The notes under the pieces: generated by a model
Database searches by the model: none
Seen by the model: only the letters and a program-made list of their open reading frames with translations
What the model was told of the DNA's origin: nothing
Assembly: GCA_963971305.1 (NCBI GenBank)
Contig: OZ020303.1
Span: 39,544,106 to 39,608,105, forward strand
From: Arcuatula senhousia
Taxonomy: Eukaryota; Mollusca; Bivalvia; Mytilida; Mytilidae
Reading direction: 5' to 3'
DNA: 64,000 bases
Position numbers and translations under genes: made by a program
Shown here: piece by piece, positions 31,501 to 40,730 of the stretch
How the letters are laid out: every line of letters begins with the position of its first letter
Numbering within the stretch: the first letter of the stretch is position 1

Positions 31501-34245
31501 TTTCTTGTGTCTAACAAGATTTGAGATCGGTCTTCATTTGCATTTGCCAATTAGTCAACATCAATTTTAAAAGTATATTTTCTTTAATCCCCTGCATTCA
31601 CAGCCCACTTACTCTTTCTTTAGTTTTGTGCAGAACTGCCCATGTGAGATGGACAAGACACTTCTGTGGCATCAGTTTATAAATTTGTTGATCCAAGTTA
31701 AAAGCTTTGTATAAGGGAATGTTTAGAACATTATTCTTTTGCCTAAATTTGCTTAAATTACGACTGACATGAAGATGTAACATCATCATATGCTAACGAG
31801 AGTGAAAACATTTTTGAAACATTAAGTACTATTACTTAAAAACACAATTGAAGTATACTTTATTTATAACATACATATTCTTGGGTCAAGTGTGTAGTTG
31901 GATTGTTACATGTACTTTTTAGCTCACCTGGCCAAAGGCCATGTGAGCTATTGCCATCACTTGGCGTCCGTCGTCGTCGTCGTCGTCGTCCGTCGTCGTC
32001 GTCGTTAACTTTTCTTCAAACTTCTTCTCCTCTGAAACGGCTGCACAGATTCAAACCAAATTTGGTCTGGTGGTACTTTAGGGTATCCCCCACAGAACTG
32101 ATGTGGGGATTTTTGATTCGTCGAAAAACATGGCCGCCGTTGCTAAAAATAGACCAGGGGGGTCAGACTACTGTTTTTGGCTTGTAAATCAAAAAGTATA
32201 AGAGATAGATGAAATCTGATGCCACGCTCCTGCTTCAGCATCAAAAGCTCTACAAAAGTCTCCATTGAGTCAAAGTTGTCAGATGACCCCTTATGTGAGT
32301 TACGGCCCCTTAAAGGTGAAAAATAGCATTTTTTCATGTTTTTGGCCTATAGAATGAAAACTATTGCAGATAGAGAGAAGCTGTTGCTTGCTTAAATGTT
32401 CAGCTCATTAAGCTCTACAAAAGTCTCCATAAGGTCAAAGTTGTCAGATGACCCCTTATAGGGGTTACGGCCCCTTAAAGGCAAAAAATAAGAGTTTTTG
32501 GCCTATAGAATGAAAACTATTGCAGATAGAGAAAAGCTGTTGCTTGCTTAAATGTTCAGCTCATTTAGCTCTACACAAGCCTTCATAGGGTCGAAGTTGT
32601 CAGATGACCCCTTATAGGGGTTACGGCCCCTTAAAGGCAAAAAATAGTGTTTTTGGCCTATAGAATGAAAACTATTGCAGATAGAGAGAAGCTGTTGCTT
32701 GCTTAAATGTTCAGCTCATTAAGCTCTACAAAAGTCTCCATAAGGTCAAAGTTGTCAGATGACCCCTTTTAGGGGTTACGGCCCCTTAAAGGCAAAAAAT
32801 AGAGTTTTTGGCCTATAGAATGAAAACTATTGCAGATAGAGAAAAGCTGTTGCTTGCTTAAATGTTCAGCTCGTTTAGCTCTACAAAAGTCTCCATAGGG
32901 TCAAAGTTGTCAGAAGACCCCTTATAGGGGTTATGGCCCCTTATAGGCAAAAAATAGAGTTTTTGGCCTATAGAATGAATACTATTGCAGATAGAGAAAA
33001 GCTGTTGCTTGCTTAAATGTTCAGCTCATTTAGCTCTACAAAAGTCTCCATAGGGTCGAAGTTGTCAGATGACCCCTTTAAGGGGTTGTGGCCCTTTAAA
33101 GGTGAAAAATAGTGTTTTTTGCATTGGAATGAAAACTATTGCAGATAGAGAAAAGCTTTTTATTGCTTAAACATTCAGCTCATTTAGCTATACAAAAGTC
33201 TTCAAAGGGTTGACATTAAACCAGGTGAGCGATTCAGGCTCCTGGGAGCCTCTTGTTCAGTTATCTATTCCTGTTTTTTATCAAAATTGAAGAAAAAAAA
33301 TCAGTGTCAGAATATAATTGCAGATCTAGTTTCAGCGAAAGGTTAAAAGATGATTTTATTTTTTCACGATTTTGAAGTATTCACAAAGGAGATCTGGCCT
33401 GGGCGCCACAAAACATGAAAAATTACTTAAGTCTGAGAATATTCTCAACTCATTGTGATGTCATCAAATCCCAAAGCATTTATAGGAGTAACCATGGTAG
33501 TTAAGAATATTCTCAGACTTAAGTATTTTTAAAGTTTTGTGGCGTCCAGGCCAGAATAAATTCACCCTTCTATGACATTTTGTTTAAGTTGAACACATGA
33601 AATTTTTTGACATGTTTCAATGAATTATAAAAATATTATAAGATTATAGAACGGTAAACAATTCTACTCATGTAAAAACAGCAATTAAAAATATTTGGTT
33701 TTTTAAATGGATGGCATGAAAAAATATCCCCAACCAATAGGTTATCTTCATGATACTATTAAATTGTTACTAGTAATTGGCTCTAATGCATCGTGGGATT
33801 ATTATTTGAATAGTAATATTGTGGGGTTTTATTTGCAGACATGGTGACAGAGGTAAGGGGAGGAGAAACTTCCAAGTCATCAGAATCTTCAGCAGAAGAC
33901 ATTTTAGAAGTAGTCAAGGATAATACTTTCAATGAAAGTGAGGATGACATGATCGACTTTAATGGGATAGAGAGCAGCGAGGAAGAAGAAGAAAATGTGA
34001 CAAGGAAAAAAAGAAATCCTAACAAACCAAACACAAGACAAAAATGGACTGACGATGAAGTAAATGAGCTGATGAATCTTTTCTCAGAAGAGTTTAGAAC
34101 CAACTCTCTACCAGGTCAAAAACAGATAGAAAAAATGATGAAAAAGAGTGAAAGAAATAATCAATTTATTTGGAAGAGAAAGCGTGACACAATAAAGAAA
34201 AAATTAAGCAATATGTTGATCAAAAAAAGGAGAGAGGAGAAGTGA
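19488..34245 (+). CDS. Multi-exon zinc-finger/tyrosine-recombinase/SANT-like protein gene
   Basis: Ten exons with GT-AG junctions and fully compatible phases (19764-20179, 20687-20812, 21005-21075, 24462-24545, 25406-28577, 29237-29360, 29844-29970, 30315-30439, 31227-31422, 33839-34245) encode about 1,615 residues ending in TGA. Residues 1-232 are unrecognised; 236-694 are 11-residue repeats; about 695-870 alternate basic and SDSE patches; C2H2-like fingers lie near 915-934 and 1012-1033. A tyrosine-recombinase domain follows: RRRxxE at 1280-1285, K1331 or K1334, SNMR at 1404-1407 (Ser where His is usual), LGH at 1431-1433 and Tyr1442. A Myb/SANT-like segment lies near 1548-1605. Known metazoan proteins with this order are uncharacterised and Crypton-related at best; DNA binding and nuclear location are inferred. 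An alternative first exon at 19488-19522 also fits. Confidence 0.8.
19764..20179 (+). CDS. Recombinase-like gene exon 2
   Basis: Open from ATG 19764 to the donor AACAG|GTACC, leaving phase 2. It encodes about 138 residues including a Cys pair (MCLTCMD) and a hydrophobic segment GLSELLSFAVFYKVQVFLI. The latter is faintly like the second half of OTU-type folds, but no catalytic set is visible, so no function is assigned. Confidence 0.65.
20687..20812 (+). CDS. Recombinase-like gene exon 3
   Basis: Acceptor TTACTTTCAG and donor GCATG|GTAAGA; entered and left in phase 2. The peptide ends YCNCDNAW, a Cys/Trp cluster also seen at the end of the exon-like block at 17442. Confidence 0.7.
21005..21075 (+). 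CDS. Recombinase-like gene exon 4
   Basis: Acceptor GGTTGTAG and donor GAAA|GTAAAC; 71 nt, phase 2 in and phase 1 out. It encodes a short basic/amphipathic stretch beginning LRLKGKFSEAF. The donor is weak but the frame joins exon 5 perfectly. Confidence 0.6.
22285..24345 (+). repeat. Intronic 113-bp satellite, about 18 units, with higher-order repeats
   Basis: Units of 113-114 bp contain GATGTCCATATATTATGGGG, GTAATGGGGTTAAGTGTCC and ACTAGAAAAGATAATTTATA. Starts fall at 22401, 22514, 22628, 22741, 22855, 22969, 23083 and so on to 24225. Variants recur every five units: CAGTACTTTATGATTAG at 23295 and 23866 are 571 bp apart, and AGGTAATTGTG is spaced 572 bp, then six units. The array lies in intron 4. 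Diverged single units occur at 24.55 and about 36.0 kb. Confidence 0.9.
24462..24545 (+). CDS. Recombinase-like gene exon 5
   Basis: Acceptor TTTTTGTAG and donor GATATTG|GTAAGT; 84 nt, phase 1 in and phase 1 out. The peptide includes SFKEDVKWALEIISQD, predicted helical. Confidence 0.7.
25115..25320 (+). repeat. Dispersed repeat with CCATAAAACCTGGTTTAACC core, copy 2
   Basis: Intronic copy of the repeat at 10131-10330, sharing GAGGTTTGGC, ACCCACCATTTC and GAAATGCCTGTATCAAGTCA. Overlapping open frames in this block are not exons that fit the gene's phase. Confidence 0.6.
25406..28577 (+). CDS. Recombinase-like gene exon 6 (large exon)
   Basis: Acceptor TTTTCTTGTAG and donor ATGAG|GTAAGC; 3,172 nt, phase 1 in and phase 2 out, no stop in frame. 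It encodes the 11-residue repeats, the NLS/acidic tract, zinc fingers MCPFC...H and PCPNC...H/C, the predicted core-binding helices and the first catalytic box YNRRRCHEVQAMR. The frame has no ATG before the repeats, so a search for ATG-started frames sees only its 3' half. Confidence 0.9.
25414..26793 (+). repeat. In-frame coding minisatellite, 41 x 33 bp plus a partial unit
   Basis: Unit GATGGTAACAAGTCAGATGG continues to 33 bp and encodes DGNKSDGHQE followed by V, A or F, with HQDV variants. 41 complete units run to 26766 and a partial unit follows. Lengths are strictly 33 bp, keeping the frame. The +1 frame is also open (MVTSQMVIKRL type) for 1.3 kb but does not join the flanking exons. The sequence is hydrophilic and probably disordered. 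Confidence 0.95.
28737..28860 (+). repeat. 5' end of TGTCTCACC-family repeat in intron 6
   Basis: TGTCTCACCTGCC and GTGAGACATAAC form the terminal palindrome after a T-run. The family's 3' end GGCAGGCGAGACAT is seen elsewhere in the window. The right limit is unclear. Confidence 0.5.
29237..29360 (+). CDS. Recombinase-like gene exon 7
   Basis: Acceptor TATCTTCAG and donor GGAAAG|GTAAGG; 124 nt, phase 2 in, phase 0 out. It begins LKSYSARTTGVDEIG and ends VVIRGK, leading into the catalytic lysine turn. Confidence 0.85.
29844..29970 (+). CDS. Recombinase-like gene exon 8
   Basis: Acceptor TTTTTACAG and donor AAAG|GTATAA; 127 nt, phase 0 in, phase 1 out. It begins TGKGVPVILPGDVKEA, the beta-hairpin lysine region of tyrosine recombinases, and ends NKYVFGSKG. 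Confidence 0.85.
30315..30439 (+). CDS. Recombinase-like gene exon 9
   Basis: Acceptor TTTATTAAG and donor CTTCAG|GTATTT; 125 nt, phase 1 in, phase 0 out. It contains RTSNMRKYMATMLQ, the box equivalent to HxxR, with Ser replacing His. A downstream TTTTCAG could mimic an acceptor but breaks the frame. Confidence 0.85.
30700..30997 (+). repeat. SINE-like retroposon in intron 9
   Basis: GGTTCGAAT (B-box-like) near the start and the tail GGACGTTAAACAACCAACAA followed by TCAA repeats resemble molluscan SINE ends. No clear A box or target duplication. The 103-codon frame here is not coding. Confidence 0.45.
31227..31422 (+). CDS. Recombinase-like gene exon 10 (catalytic tyrosine)
   Basis: Acceptor TTTTTTTTAG and donor GAAG|GTTAGT; 196 nt, phase 0 in, phase 1 out. 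It encodes DHLGHTLNVHRTHYR: the LGH box followed nine residues later by the candidate nucleophilic Tyr1442, then VAKILLIQDFG and YRGKKLQDI. Confidence 0.9.
31921..33256 (+). mobile_element. AGCTCACC-family repeat, full copy in the last intron
   Basis: 5' AGCTCACCTGGCCAAAGGCC palindrome, (CGT)n tract, about seven central units, 3' AGGTGAGCG plus the GGCTCCTGGGAGCC stem-loop and TCTTGTTC. Same orientation as the gene. Units are closer to consensus than those at 371-2165. Confidence 0.75.
33394..33554. mobile_element. 161-bp foldback MITE in the last intron
   Basis: CTGGCCTGGGCGCCACAAAA at 33394 and its inverted partner TTTTGTGGCGTCCAGGCCAG ending at 33554 head arms of about 55 bp with few mismatches (AAGTCTGAGAATATTCT in both). 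No certain target duplication. Confidence 0.75.
33839..34245 (+). CDS. Recombinase-like gene terminal exon (SANT-like)
   Basis: Acceptor TTATTTGCAG, phase 1 in, TGA stop at 34243-34245. It has an acidic Ser-rich linker, a basic TRKKRNPNKPNTRQK patch, then RQKWTDDEVNELMNLF and a second Trp at IWKRKRDTIKKKL, a Myb/SANT-like helix pattern. It ends in a Lys/Arg-rich tail. Confidence 0.85.
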
Positions 34246-34360
34246 CCTTTAAAAACTATACAGTGCACATGTAAAGCATTGCTATGAAGTAGGCAAAATA
34301 TGGGAATTCTTATGTTTATATTATTTGAAGTTTTTACAAGTCATGTAAAACAATGTTTTT
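34200..34360 (+). repeat. Direct duplication of gene 3' end, copy 1
   Basis: The last codons, the stop and about 115 bp of 3' flank. From GTGACCTTTAAAAAC to CAATGTTTTT it matches 35060-35179 essentially base for base. Copy 1 is followed at once by an ATACAACC-family element. Confidence 0.85.
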
Positions 34361-35006
34361 ATACAACCGCAAAAAATTTTTCGGTCGTATTATGGTATGA
34401 TGCTGTCGACGTCATCGTCGTTGTCTGTTAACTTTTTAGTGTTTCCACGATAATTTAAGTTCTAGTTATTAGATTGACTTCAAACTTGGCAGTGTTGTTC
34501 CTTACTATAAGAGGATGGATGGGATTGATTTTGGGGTTCCCCCTTTTTATACGACCCCCCCCCCTTTTCACCTGTTAGAAAATTAGGGGCCAAAAGGGGT
34601 CAAAATCGATTTTTTTTTATTTTTGGTCTGATTTTGAAATTTTGTTAGCAAGTTTGTTCTTGTGAAGTAGTGAATCCAAAATTTAGATTAAATTTTTGCA
34701 ACCTCCCCTTTTTCACCTGTTACATAATTAGAGGCCCAACAGTGGCAAAAAATTCAAATATTTATTTGTCCTCATAGTAACTTTGGTCCTAGTTGAGCCA
34801 ATTGCTATTTCATCTCATTTTGAAGAAAAAATTATGTTTGAAATGTGAACAGAAATTCCACCAAAAGCTGCATGGGTCAAAAACCTTTGTCATTCCACCA
34901 TGGGCTGCATGTGTCCAGAGCAATTGACTATCCATATTGGGCCTAAAACATACAGTGTTCAACATGTTGCGGTCGTATCATACTGCACTCGGCAAAGCTT
35001 TTTATT
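34361..35006 (+). mobile_element. ATACAACC-family repeat, copy 2
   Basis: Starts ATACAACCGCAAAAAATTTT with palindromic CGGTCGTAT, and ends GTTGCGGTCGTATCATACTG then CACTCGGCAAAGC and TTTTTATT. It separates the two copies of the gene's 3' end. Confidence 0.7.
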
Positions 35007-35022
35007 ACTCTTAATTTTGATT

Positions 35023-35179
35023 GAAATTGAGCAATATGTTGAAAAAAAGAGAGAAGAGAAGTGACCTTTAAAAACTATACAGTGCACATGTAAAGCATTG
35101 CTATGAAGTAGGCAAAATATGGGAATTCTTATGTTTATATTATTTGAAGTTTTTACAAGTCATGTAAAACAATGTTTTT
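35023..35179 (+). repeat. Direct duplication of gene 3' end, copy 2
   Basis: Repeats the terminal Lys-rich codons with small deletions, the TGA and the 3' flank, then runs directly into an AGCTTACC element at exactly the base where copy 1 meets the ATACAACC element. Confidence 0.85.
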
Positions 35180-35814
35180 AGCTTACCTGGACCAAAGGTT
35201 CATGTGAGCTTATACCATCACTATGCGTCTGTCGTCTGTAAACAATTTAAATCTTCTCCTCTGAAACTGATGAACCAAATTTACTGAAACTTAGTAGGTA
35301 TGTAAATTGACATGGTTCCATTAAGCGATCCTCATTTTAAATTGATACCTTGAAAAACATGGCCACTGTTTCTAAAAATAGAACCTAGGGGCAAACTGTA
35401 GTTTTTTGCAAATAACTCAAAAACTTGTCTCTCACCATAAGACTAACTATCTAAAGTTGGCACACTTTATTAGCTTATTTGCTTTGGTTCAATAGTTTGG
35501 ATGTTCAATTTGTCAAAAAACATGGCAATCTTGTTTTAATTGAGTAATTTAATGACTGCATGATGCTCAGGCATTAGAAATTATCTCCCTTGTTAAACAG
35601 ATTTAGGATGTATTATTTAAAACCTTTCAAAAACCATCTTTTATTCTTTGATTGATTAAATAGATATTATTTAAGCTTAATTTTATCATAAAAAGTAAGC
35701 TCTCCCTAAAAAGTTGTCAAAATTTTGTGGAAATTTGTTACAATTAAAATCATGTTTAAATGTTTTAGTAATTTATTCAGGTGAGCGATTCAGGCTCCGG
35801 GGAGCCTCTTGTTT
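35180..35814 (+). mobile_element. AGCTCACC-family repeat, short diverged copy
   Basis: 5' AGCTTACCTGGACCAAAGGT, reduced middle, 3' AGGTGAGCG plus GGCTCCGGGGAGCC stem-loop and TCTTGTTT. Confidence 0.65.
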
Positions 35815-37090
35815 AATGTTTGTATTTAGAAATGAACATCTGACTTAATTATAATAAATTTTCAAATGATTTTAGAGTATAAATATCAAATTATACTCTA
35901 ATTCTTACAAGACATTGAAATGGATGCAGGATAATAAAAATTTCAAGGTGTCCTTGGCTTTATATGGTGTTGTATTCAAGTCCATTCAGAGGTCAAATGA
36001 AAATTATTTGATTTAATTGACCTTGTTGTCCTTTGGTTGAGGGGTTAGATTGTCCATTAGTAATGGGTTTATGTTAGGTCAAATGAAAGATGGTTAATTT
36101 AGTGAGGTTGTTTGTAAGTTGTGGGGTTAATTTGTCTGTGGCTTTTGGGGTCTTGCATCCAAAACCATGTGAGGTCAAATTATAATTCATGTACTATATT
36201 TCTGTCATTTAGTTCGGTTTAATTTGTGTGTATAAAATCAATATTGTATTAAGTTCCTATGGCTGATTAAGCCTAGTATTCTGAGGTAATTCTTGTCAAA
36301 CTTAAGGAAAGACATCACTCAGTTTTAATACACAAAAACAATTCAGACTAGTTCAGTTAGGAGTGTCACCAGCTCTCATAACTTGTACCTTTAACTCAAC
36401 TCAATATTTAAAGAACTAACAGTTCTCATTTGATGAAACTTGGTATGCTTATGGCCAAGTCAACACCTCATCTTTCAACCTTGACTTTTAGTAAAGTATA
36501 ATGATAGAAAAATAGGTTGATTGAACTTGATATGCATATACCCCAGCATTAGATATCCAATCTTTTTACCATGACTACATTTCTGGTTGATTGGGTGAGA
36601 GGCATCTTCATAAGCCCATAATTGTATGTCCATGGGTGATGAAACTTGGTATGCATCTACCTCATAGTACAAAAGCACATTTGCAGCCCTATCCTTACCT
36701 CGGCATTGATTTCAAGATTAGTCGGAGCATTTATCAATATGATATTAATGTCTGTTTTGAAACAACCTTCTTATCATAAGAGTCCATAGTCATCAATGAA
36801 ACTTGTCATGCATAATTAGGTACATGTAGTAGCTTTATATGAAAATGCATCACAATCTGTTGACATTTAAATTACACTTGATAGATGCCATTTACATACT
36901 CAGTGTTTACTTGAAAATGTATATGTGGCCATGTATTTTTGGTTCTGTGTCCAAGCTCTTGTGAGGTTGAACTCTTAACCTCATTATGTTTTTGTCTTTA
37001 ATAACCTCAGAAGGTAGCCACTGTCTGTACACTTGATGCTGACCTCAGTATGTTGTTATTTTACATAAAATGACAAAACCCCATAAGGTA
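35815..37090. repeat. Degenerate repeat region
   Basis: Diverged relatives of the intronic 113-bp unit (GTAATGGGTTTATG, GTGGGGTTAATTTGTC, GTGAGGTCAAAT at 36.0-36.2 kb) followed by GAAACTTGGTATGC units at 36.43-36.83 kb. No gene. Confidence 0.4.
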
Positions 37091-37093
37091 TTG

Positions 37094-38016
37094 GATAAGC
37101 AACCTCACATTGTCCCCTCCGTCTGTTCGTCCGTCCGTCTGTCCGTCACAAAGTTTGTCAGTGCAACTCCTCTGAAACTACTGAACCGAATTCAACGAAA
37201 CTTGGTATATGGGAAGGACACTATATGTAGTTGTGCATATTACCAGGAAATTTTGATCCTCAAATTTTTGTGGGAGTTATGGCCCTTTGAACTTAGAAAA
37301 TTGCTGAAAATCCTCAAATATCATCTTGTCAGCGCAACTCCTCTGAAACTACTGAACCGAATTCAACGAAACTTGGTATATAGGAAGGAAACCATATTTA
37401 GTTGTGCATATTACCAGGAAATTTTGATCCTCAAATTTTTGTAGGAGTAACGGCCCTTTGAACTTAGAAAATTGCTGAAAATCCTCAATTATCATCTTGT
37501 CAGCGCAATTCCTCTGAAACTACTGAACCGAATTCAACGAAACTTGGTATATAGGAAGGACACCATATGTAGTTGTGCATTTTACCAGGAAATTTTGATC
37601 CTCAAATTTTTGTAGGAGTTACGGCCCTTTGAACTTAGAAAATTGCTGAAAATCCTTATTTATCATCTTGTCAGCGCAATTCCTCTGAAACTACTGAACC
37701 GAATTCAACAAAACTTGGTATATAGTAAGGACACCATATGTAGTTGTGCATATTACCAGGAAATTTTGATCCTCAAATTTTTGTAGGAGTTACGGCCCTT
37801 TGAACTTAGTAAATTGCTGAAAATCCTTATTTATCATCTTGTCAGCGCAACTCCTCTGAAACTACTGAACCGAATTCAATGACACTTGGTATATAGGAAG
37901 AACATCATATGTAGTTGTGCATGTTACCAGGAAATTTTGATTCTCAAATGTTTGTGGGAGTTATGGTCCTTTGAACATGGAACTTTTTGGGGAAACGGGG
38001 GGAGACATCGTTTTTG
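37094..38016 (+). mobile_element. ATGTCTCC-family repeat with five 171-bp units
   Basis: Units begin near 37158, 37330, 37501, 37672 and 37843 and contain CTCCTCTGAAACTACTGAAC, AACTTGGTATATAGGAAGGA and GGCCCTTTGAACTTAG. The 3' end GGGGGGAGACATCGTTTTTG is the inverted match of the family's 5' ATGTCTCCCCCC. Here the 5' palindrome is missing. Confidence 0.75.
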
Positions 38017-38633
38017 TAGGCAAAAACAAACTTTAATTTCAATTTTACTTATTTCGTGTTCCTCTCCATGGTCATAAGGCAGAAATAGCGATGCTTGGGA
38101 TTAAAGCAATAGTCAACAAGTACATGAAAATATCACAAGCAGATAGGTTTTATTATTTTTAGTTTTTTTTCTGAGGGACCAATTTGACATGTTGTATTTT
38201 CTTGTTTCCATAAGCTGCACTGAAGCAACTTACCAAAACTTTGCATATATACCTAACCAGTCGCTTACTGATCCGTAAAAAACGGCAAAGATAATAAGCA
38301 ATGCAAGAAATTAATTTTGAAGTTAACTTTAAAAATTACAAATATTGGGTATTTTTAATCACAAGAAGCGAACAGGGAAATAGACATGAATGGGGTGATA
38401 AAATGCGCATGAAATAATGATGCAGTAAGAAATGTGATAGAGACAAGGGGCATATAGGCCAACCGGGGAAGCAGTAAAGTACGATAAATTTCAGAAAACA
38501 TTTTATTGTCGGGACAACATTTTATTTAGGCGAGCTTCCCCTATTTTGTGTTTTTTTTTGTTTTTTTTTTTTGGCAAAATCGAAATGGAAGCATTTGCTT
38601 CCACTGCTTACATTGTGTAACGCCACTGGGGTC

Positions 38634-39500
38634 CACTGCTTAATACTGCAATTTGGAGAGTAAAATCACTTATTCACAAAAGGTTTAGAATCTCTTTCCA
38701 ATGTTCTAGTACCCAGTAAGACTTCAAAAATAAGCATGTTAATTAGAATTGAATTAACCTCACATATGATCTTTTATGCCCCACCTAATAAAGAAAAGGG
38801 GCATTTAGTGTTAGTTTGGGTCTTTTAACATCCCAAATCAGGTTTTCTTTCAGGCTAAAGTTACTTTTTTATGTTGCCAGATGAGGCATGATATAGCATT
38901 TTGCACAGTATTTCTAGCTCCATCCTTTATATAAGACCTAGTTTTGTAGTAAATGAAACTGATCTTGATCTAATGAAGCATATAGGCCATATCAAACGTT
39001 TTTGTCTTCTGGGAAATCGTTTCGTTTGTATTGGTTAATAACTGTCCATCTCGGTACGCTATGCCGTGACAGGTTCCATGGCAAGAATAACTGATGAAAA
39101 AAATGTATATGTCCAAGCCGTCAAGAGTTCATTAAAATGTTTGTGTCCCAGAGGAAGAATTTTGCTGGATATTGCTTTTTTGTAATTGTTTAATATGGCA
39201 CGATTTGTCTGAACTAAGATTAATGGATAAATATCAAAATGATTGATAGATTTGTTTAAGTCTAAGGTACATTCAGGTTAAAAGGGTATCATGATTTGCT
39301 ACTGTTCCTTATAATGTTTCCATGAATCTAGGAATGAACAAAATAACATTAACATGAGGGATTGGCTCCCTGTGTTCATTTGAAGAATCCTTTTAAAAGG
39401 GATATTTCCCCTAGGTTTTAATTTCATGATTTCTATTTTGAAATGTGTTTGCAAGGTTTTGTTTTTAGGAAGTAATTCTGATCTTTTTTGACTAGAATAC
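38634..39500. other. Sparse AT-rich region with one repeat end
   Basis: TTTTATGCCCCACC with palindromic GGGGCATT near 38.77-38.81 kb looks like the 5' end of another T-flanked repeat family. No gene seen. Confidence 0.35.
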
Positions 39501-39524
39501 ACCGATTGAAAAATCTGGATTATA

Positions 39525-39720
39525 AAATGGTGAATGATGGGTGGGCGGCAGACGGGCGGACTTGAGGGCAGGGAAGGTATTTTGATGACAGTTTTCTTAC
39601 CAACTGCTAATCTCAGCCACTTCATATAATTTAGTACACAGCAATCAGGGTTGGGTCCCATAAGGTGGAAGTCAATTTTAGTTCAGCTCATCTAGTTCCT
39701 GTTAAACAAAATTGGGCCAG
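39525..39720 (+). repeat. Degenerate repeat with GGTGAATG / CAGTTTTCTTA motifs, copy 1
   Basis: AAATGGTGAATGATGGGTG, ACAGTTTTCTTACCAACTGC and GGGTTGGGTCCCATAA recur near 59.31-59.48 and 62.45-62.64 kb in the same orientation. Non-coding. Confidence 0.5.
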
Positions 39721-40087
39721 TTTGACTTTGACAGATTTTTTAGCATTTGATTTGGAATTCAATCGTTTTGCAAACAAAATACTAAGAACAAAAATAAATT
39801 CTTCATATGATTTTTATTGTTTTTACAGTAAACAGATCATGAACATTGATTCTAATATGTGTCACCGGAAAGAACAATAGAAACCATGACGACAGGCCAT
39901 GTTTAAATTCCAATAAAACACAGGTCGAGGTCACAGTTCATTTTGCGACGTCATTATATGATTTTACGCTGAAATTGCCGACGTCATAAAGGATCATTTG
40001 CACATAAACGTAGCTAGAAACAAAAAAATGGCTTCTGTAGCATTGTACGCTATAGGTCTTTGAAAACACAAAATTGTCATATTAGAA

Positions 40088-40187
40088 TAGAAATAATTCA
40101 TATCCGGCCGTGGTTTATTTTCGATTTAACGATGGGCACCCATGGTTAAATCTCCAATAAACCACGGGTGGCCATGAATTATTTCTT
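40088..40187. mobile_element. 100-bp near-perfect palindromic MITE
   Basis: AGAAATAATTCAT...CCGTGGTTTATT is inverted at AATAAACCACGGGTGGCCAT...GAATTATTTCT, with an inner palindrome around GATGGGCACCCATGG. The whole segment can fold into one hairpin. Confidence 0.75.
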
Positions 40188-40730
40188 AATTAAAAACACC
40201 CATATATTGCTAAGTAAATAATTTTCTAGCCAACCAAATACAATGTCATGCTTGGTACTTTGGTTGTGTTATAGTCCTCATCATTTAAAGGACTAATTTT
40301 CAAATGGGATGAGATGTCTTTTAAAATAGCATCAAAATTTGATTGTCACATATAAAAAGATCAGAATTAAATTAGGGTCCTTGAAGCTGTATAAAAAAAG
40401 TGTCCAATTAGAAACAAATCCAGACATCTTATAAAAGACGCAATTCAATAAAAGCCAGATTATCAGGAATCTTAGCAATTACCGTCATAAACAGGAAGAA
40501 AAATACAATACAACTTTGACAGAAAACAAACAAGGACTATGACAAATCGCTCAGGTTGACATTTTATTTAAGTAAAATCTTGCTATAAAAACATTTTATC
40601 AAAAGAGATACATCAATTCTTCATTAAGAATAATATTGCTTCTCTGTAAAGTATGAAAGAATGGCTGCTAATGGGTTGCCAATGGCATGTGCTTTTTGAT
40701 AAATCATTTTTCAATCATCAAAGGAGAGTC

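Larger units (their letters stand above)
17516..38628. mobile_element. Candidate 21.1-kb TIR-bounded unit containing the recombinase gene
   Basis: The left end CAGTGGCGTAACTAG (17516) and the right end GTGTAACGCCACTG (38628) are inverted matches over the first 12 bases with one mismatch, and share AATGGAAGCAAA-like sequence about 30 bases in. GGGTC abuts both ends exactly (17511-17515, 38629-38633) as a 5-bp target duplication would. The whole tyrosine-recombinase-like gene, its promoter-like region and several younger repeats lie between. CAGTGGCG ends resemble hAT-type DNA transposons, which usually give 8-bp duplications, and no DDE transposase was seen. Two unrelated solo ends cannot be excluded. 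Confidence 0.4.
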
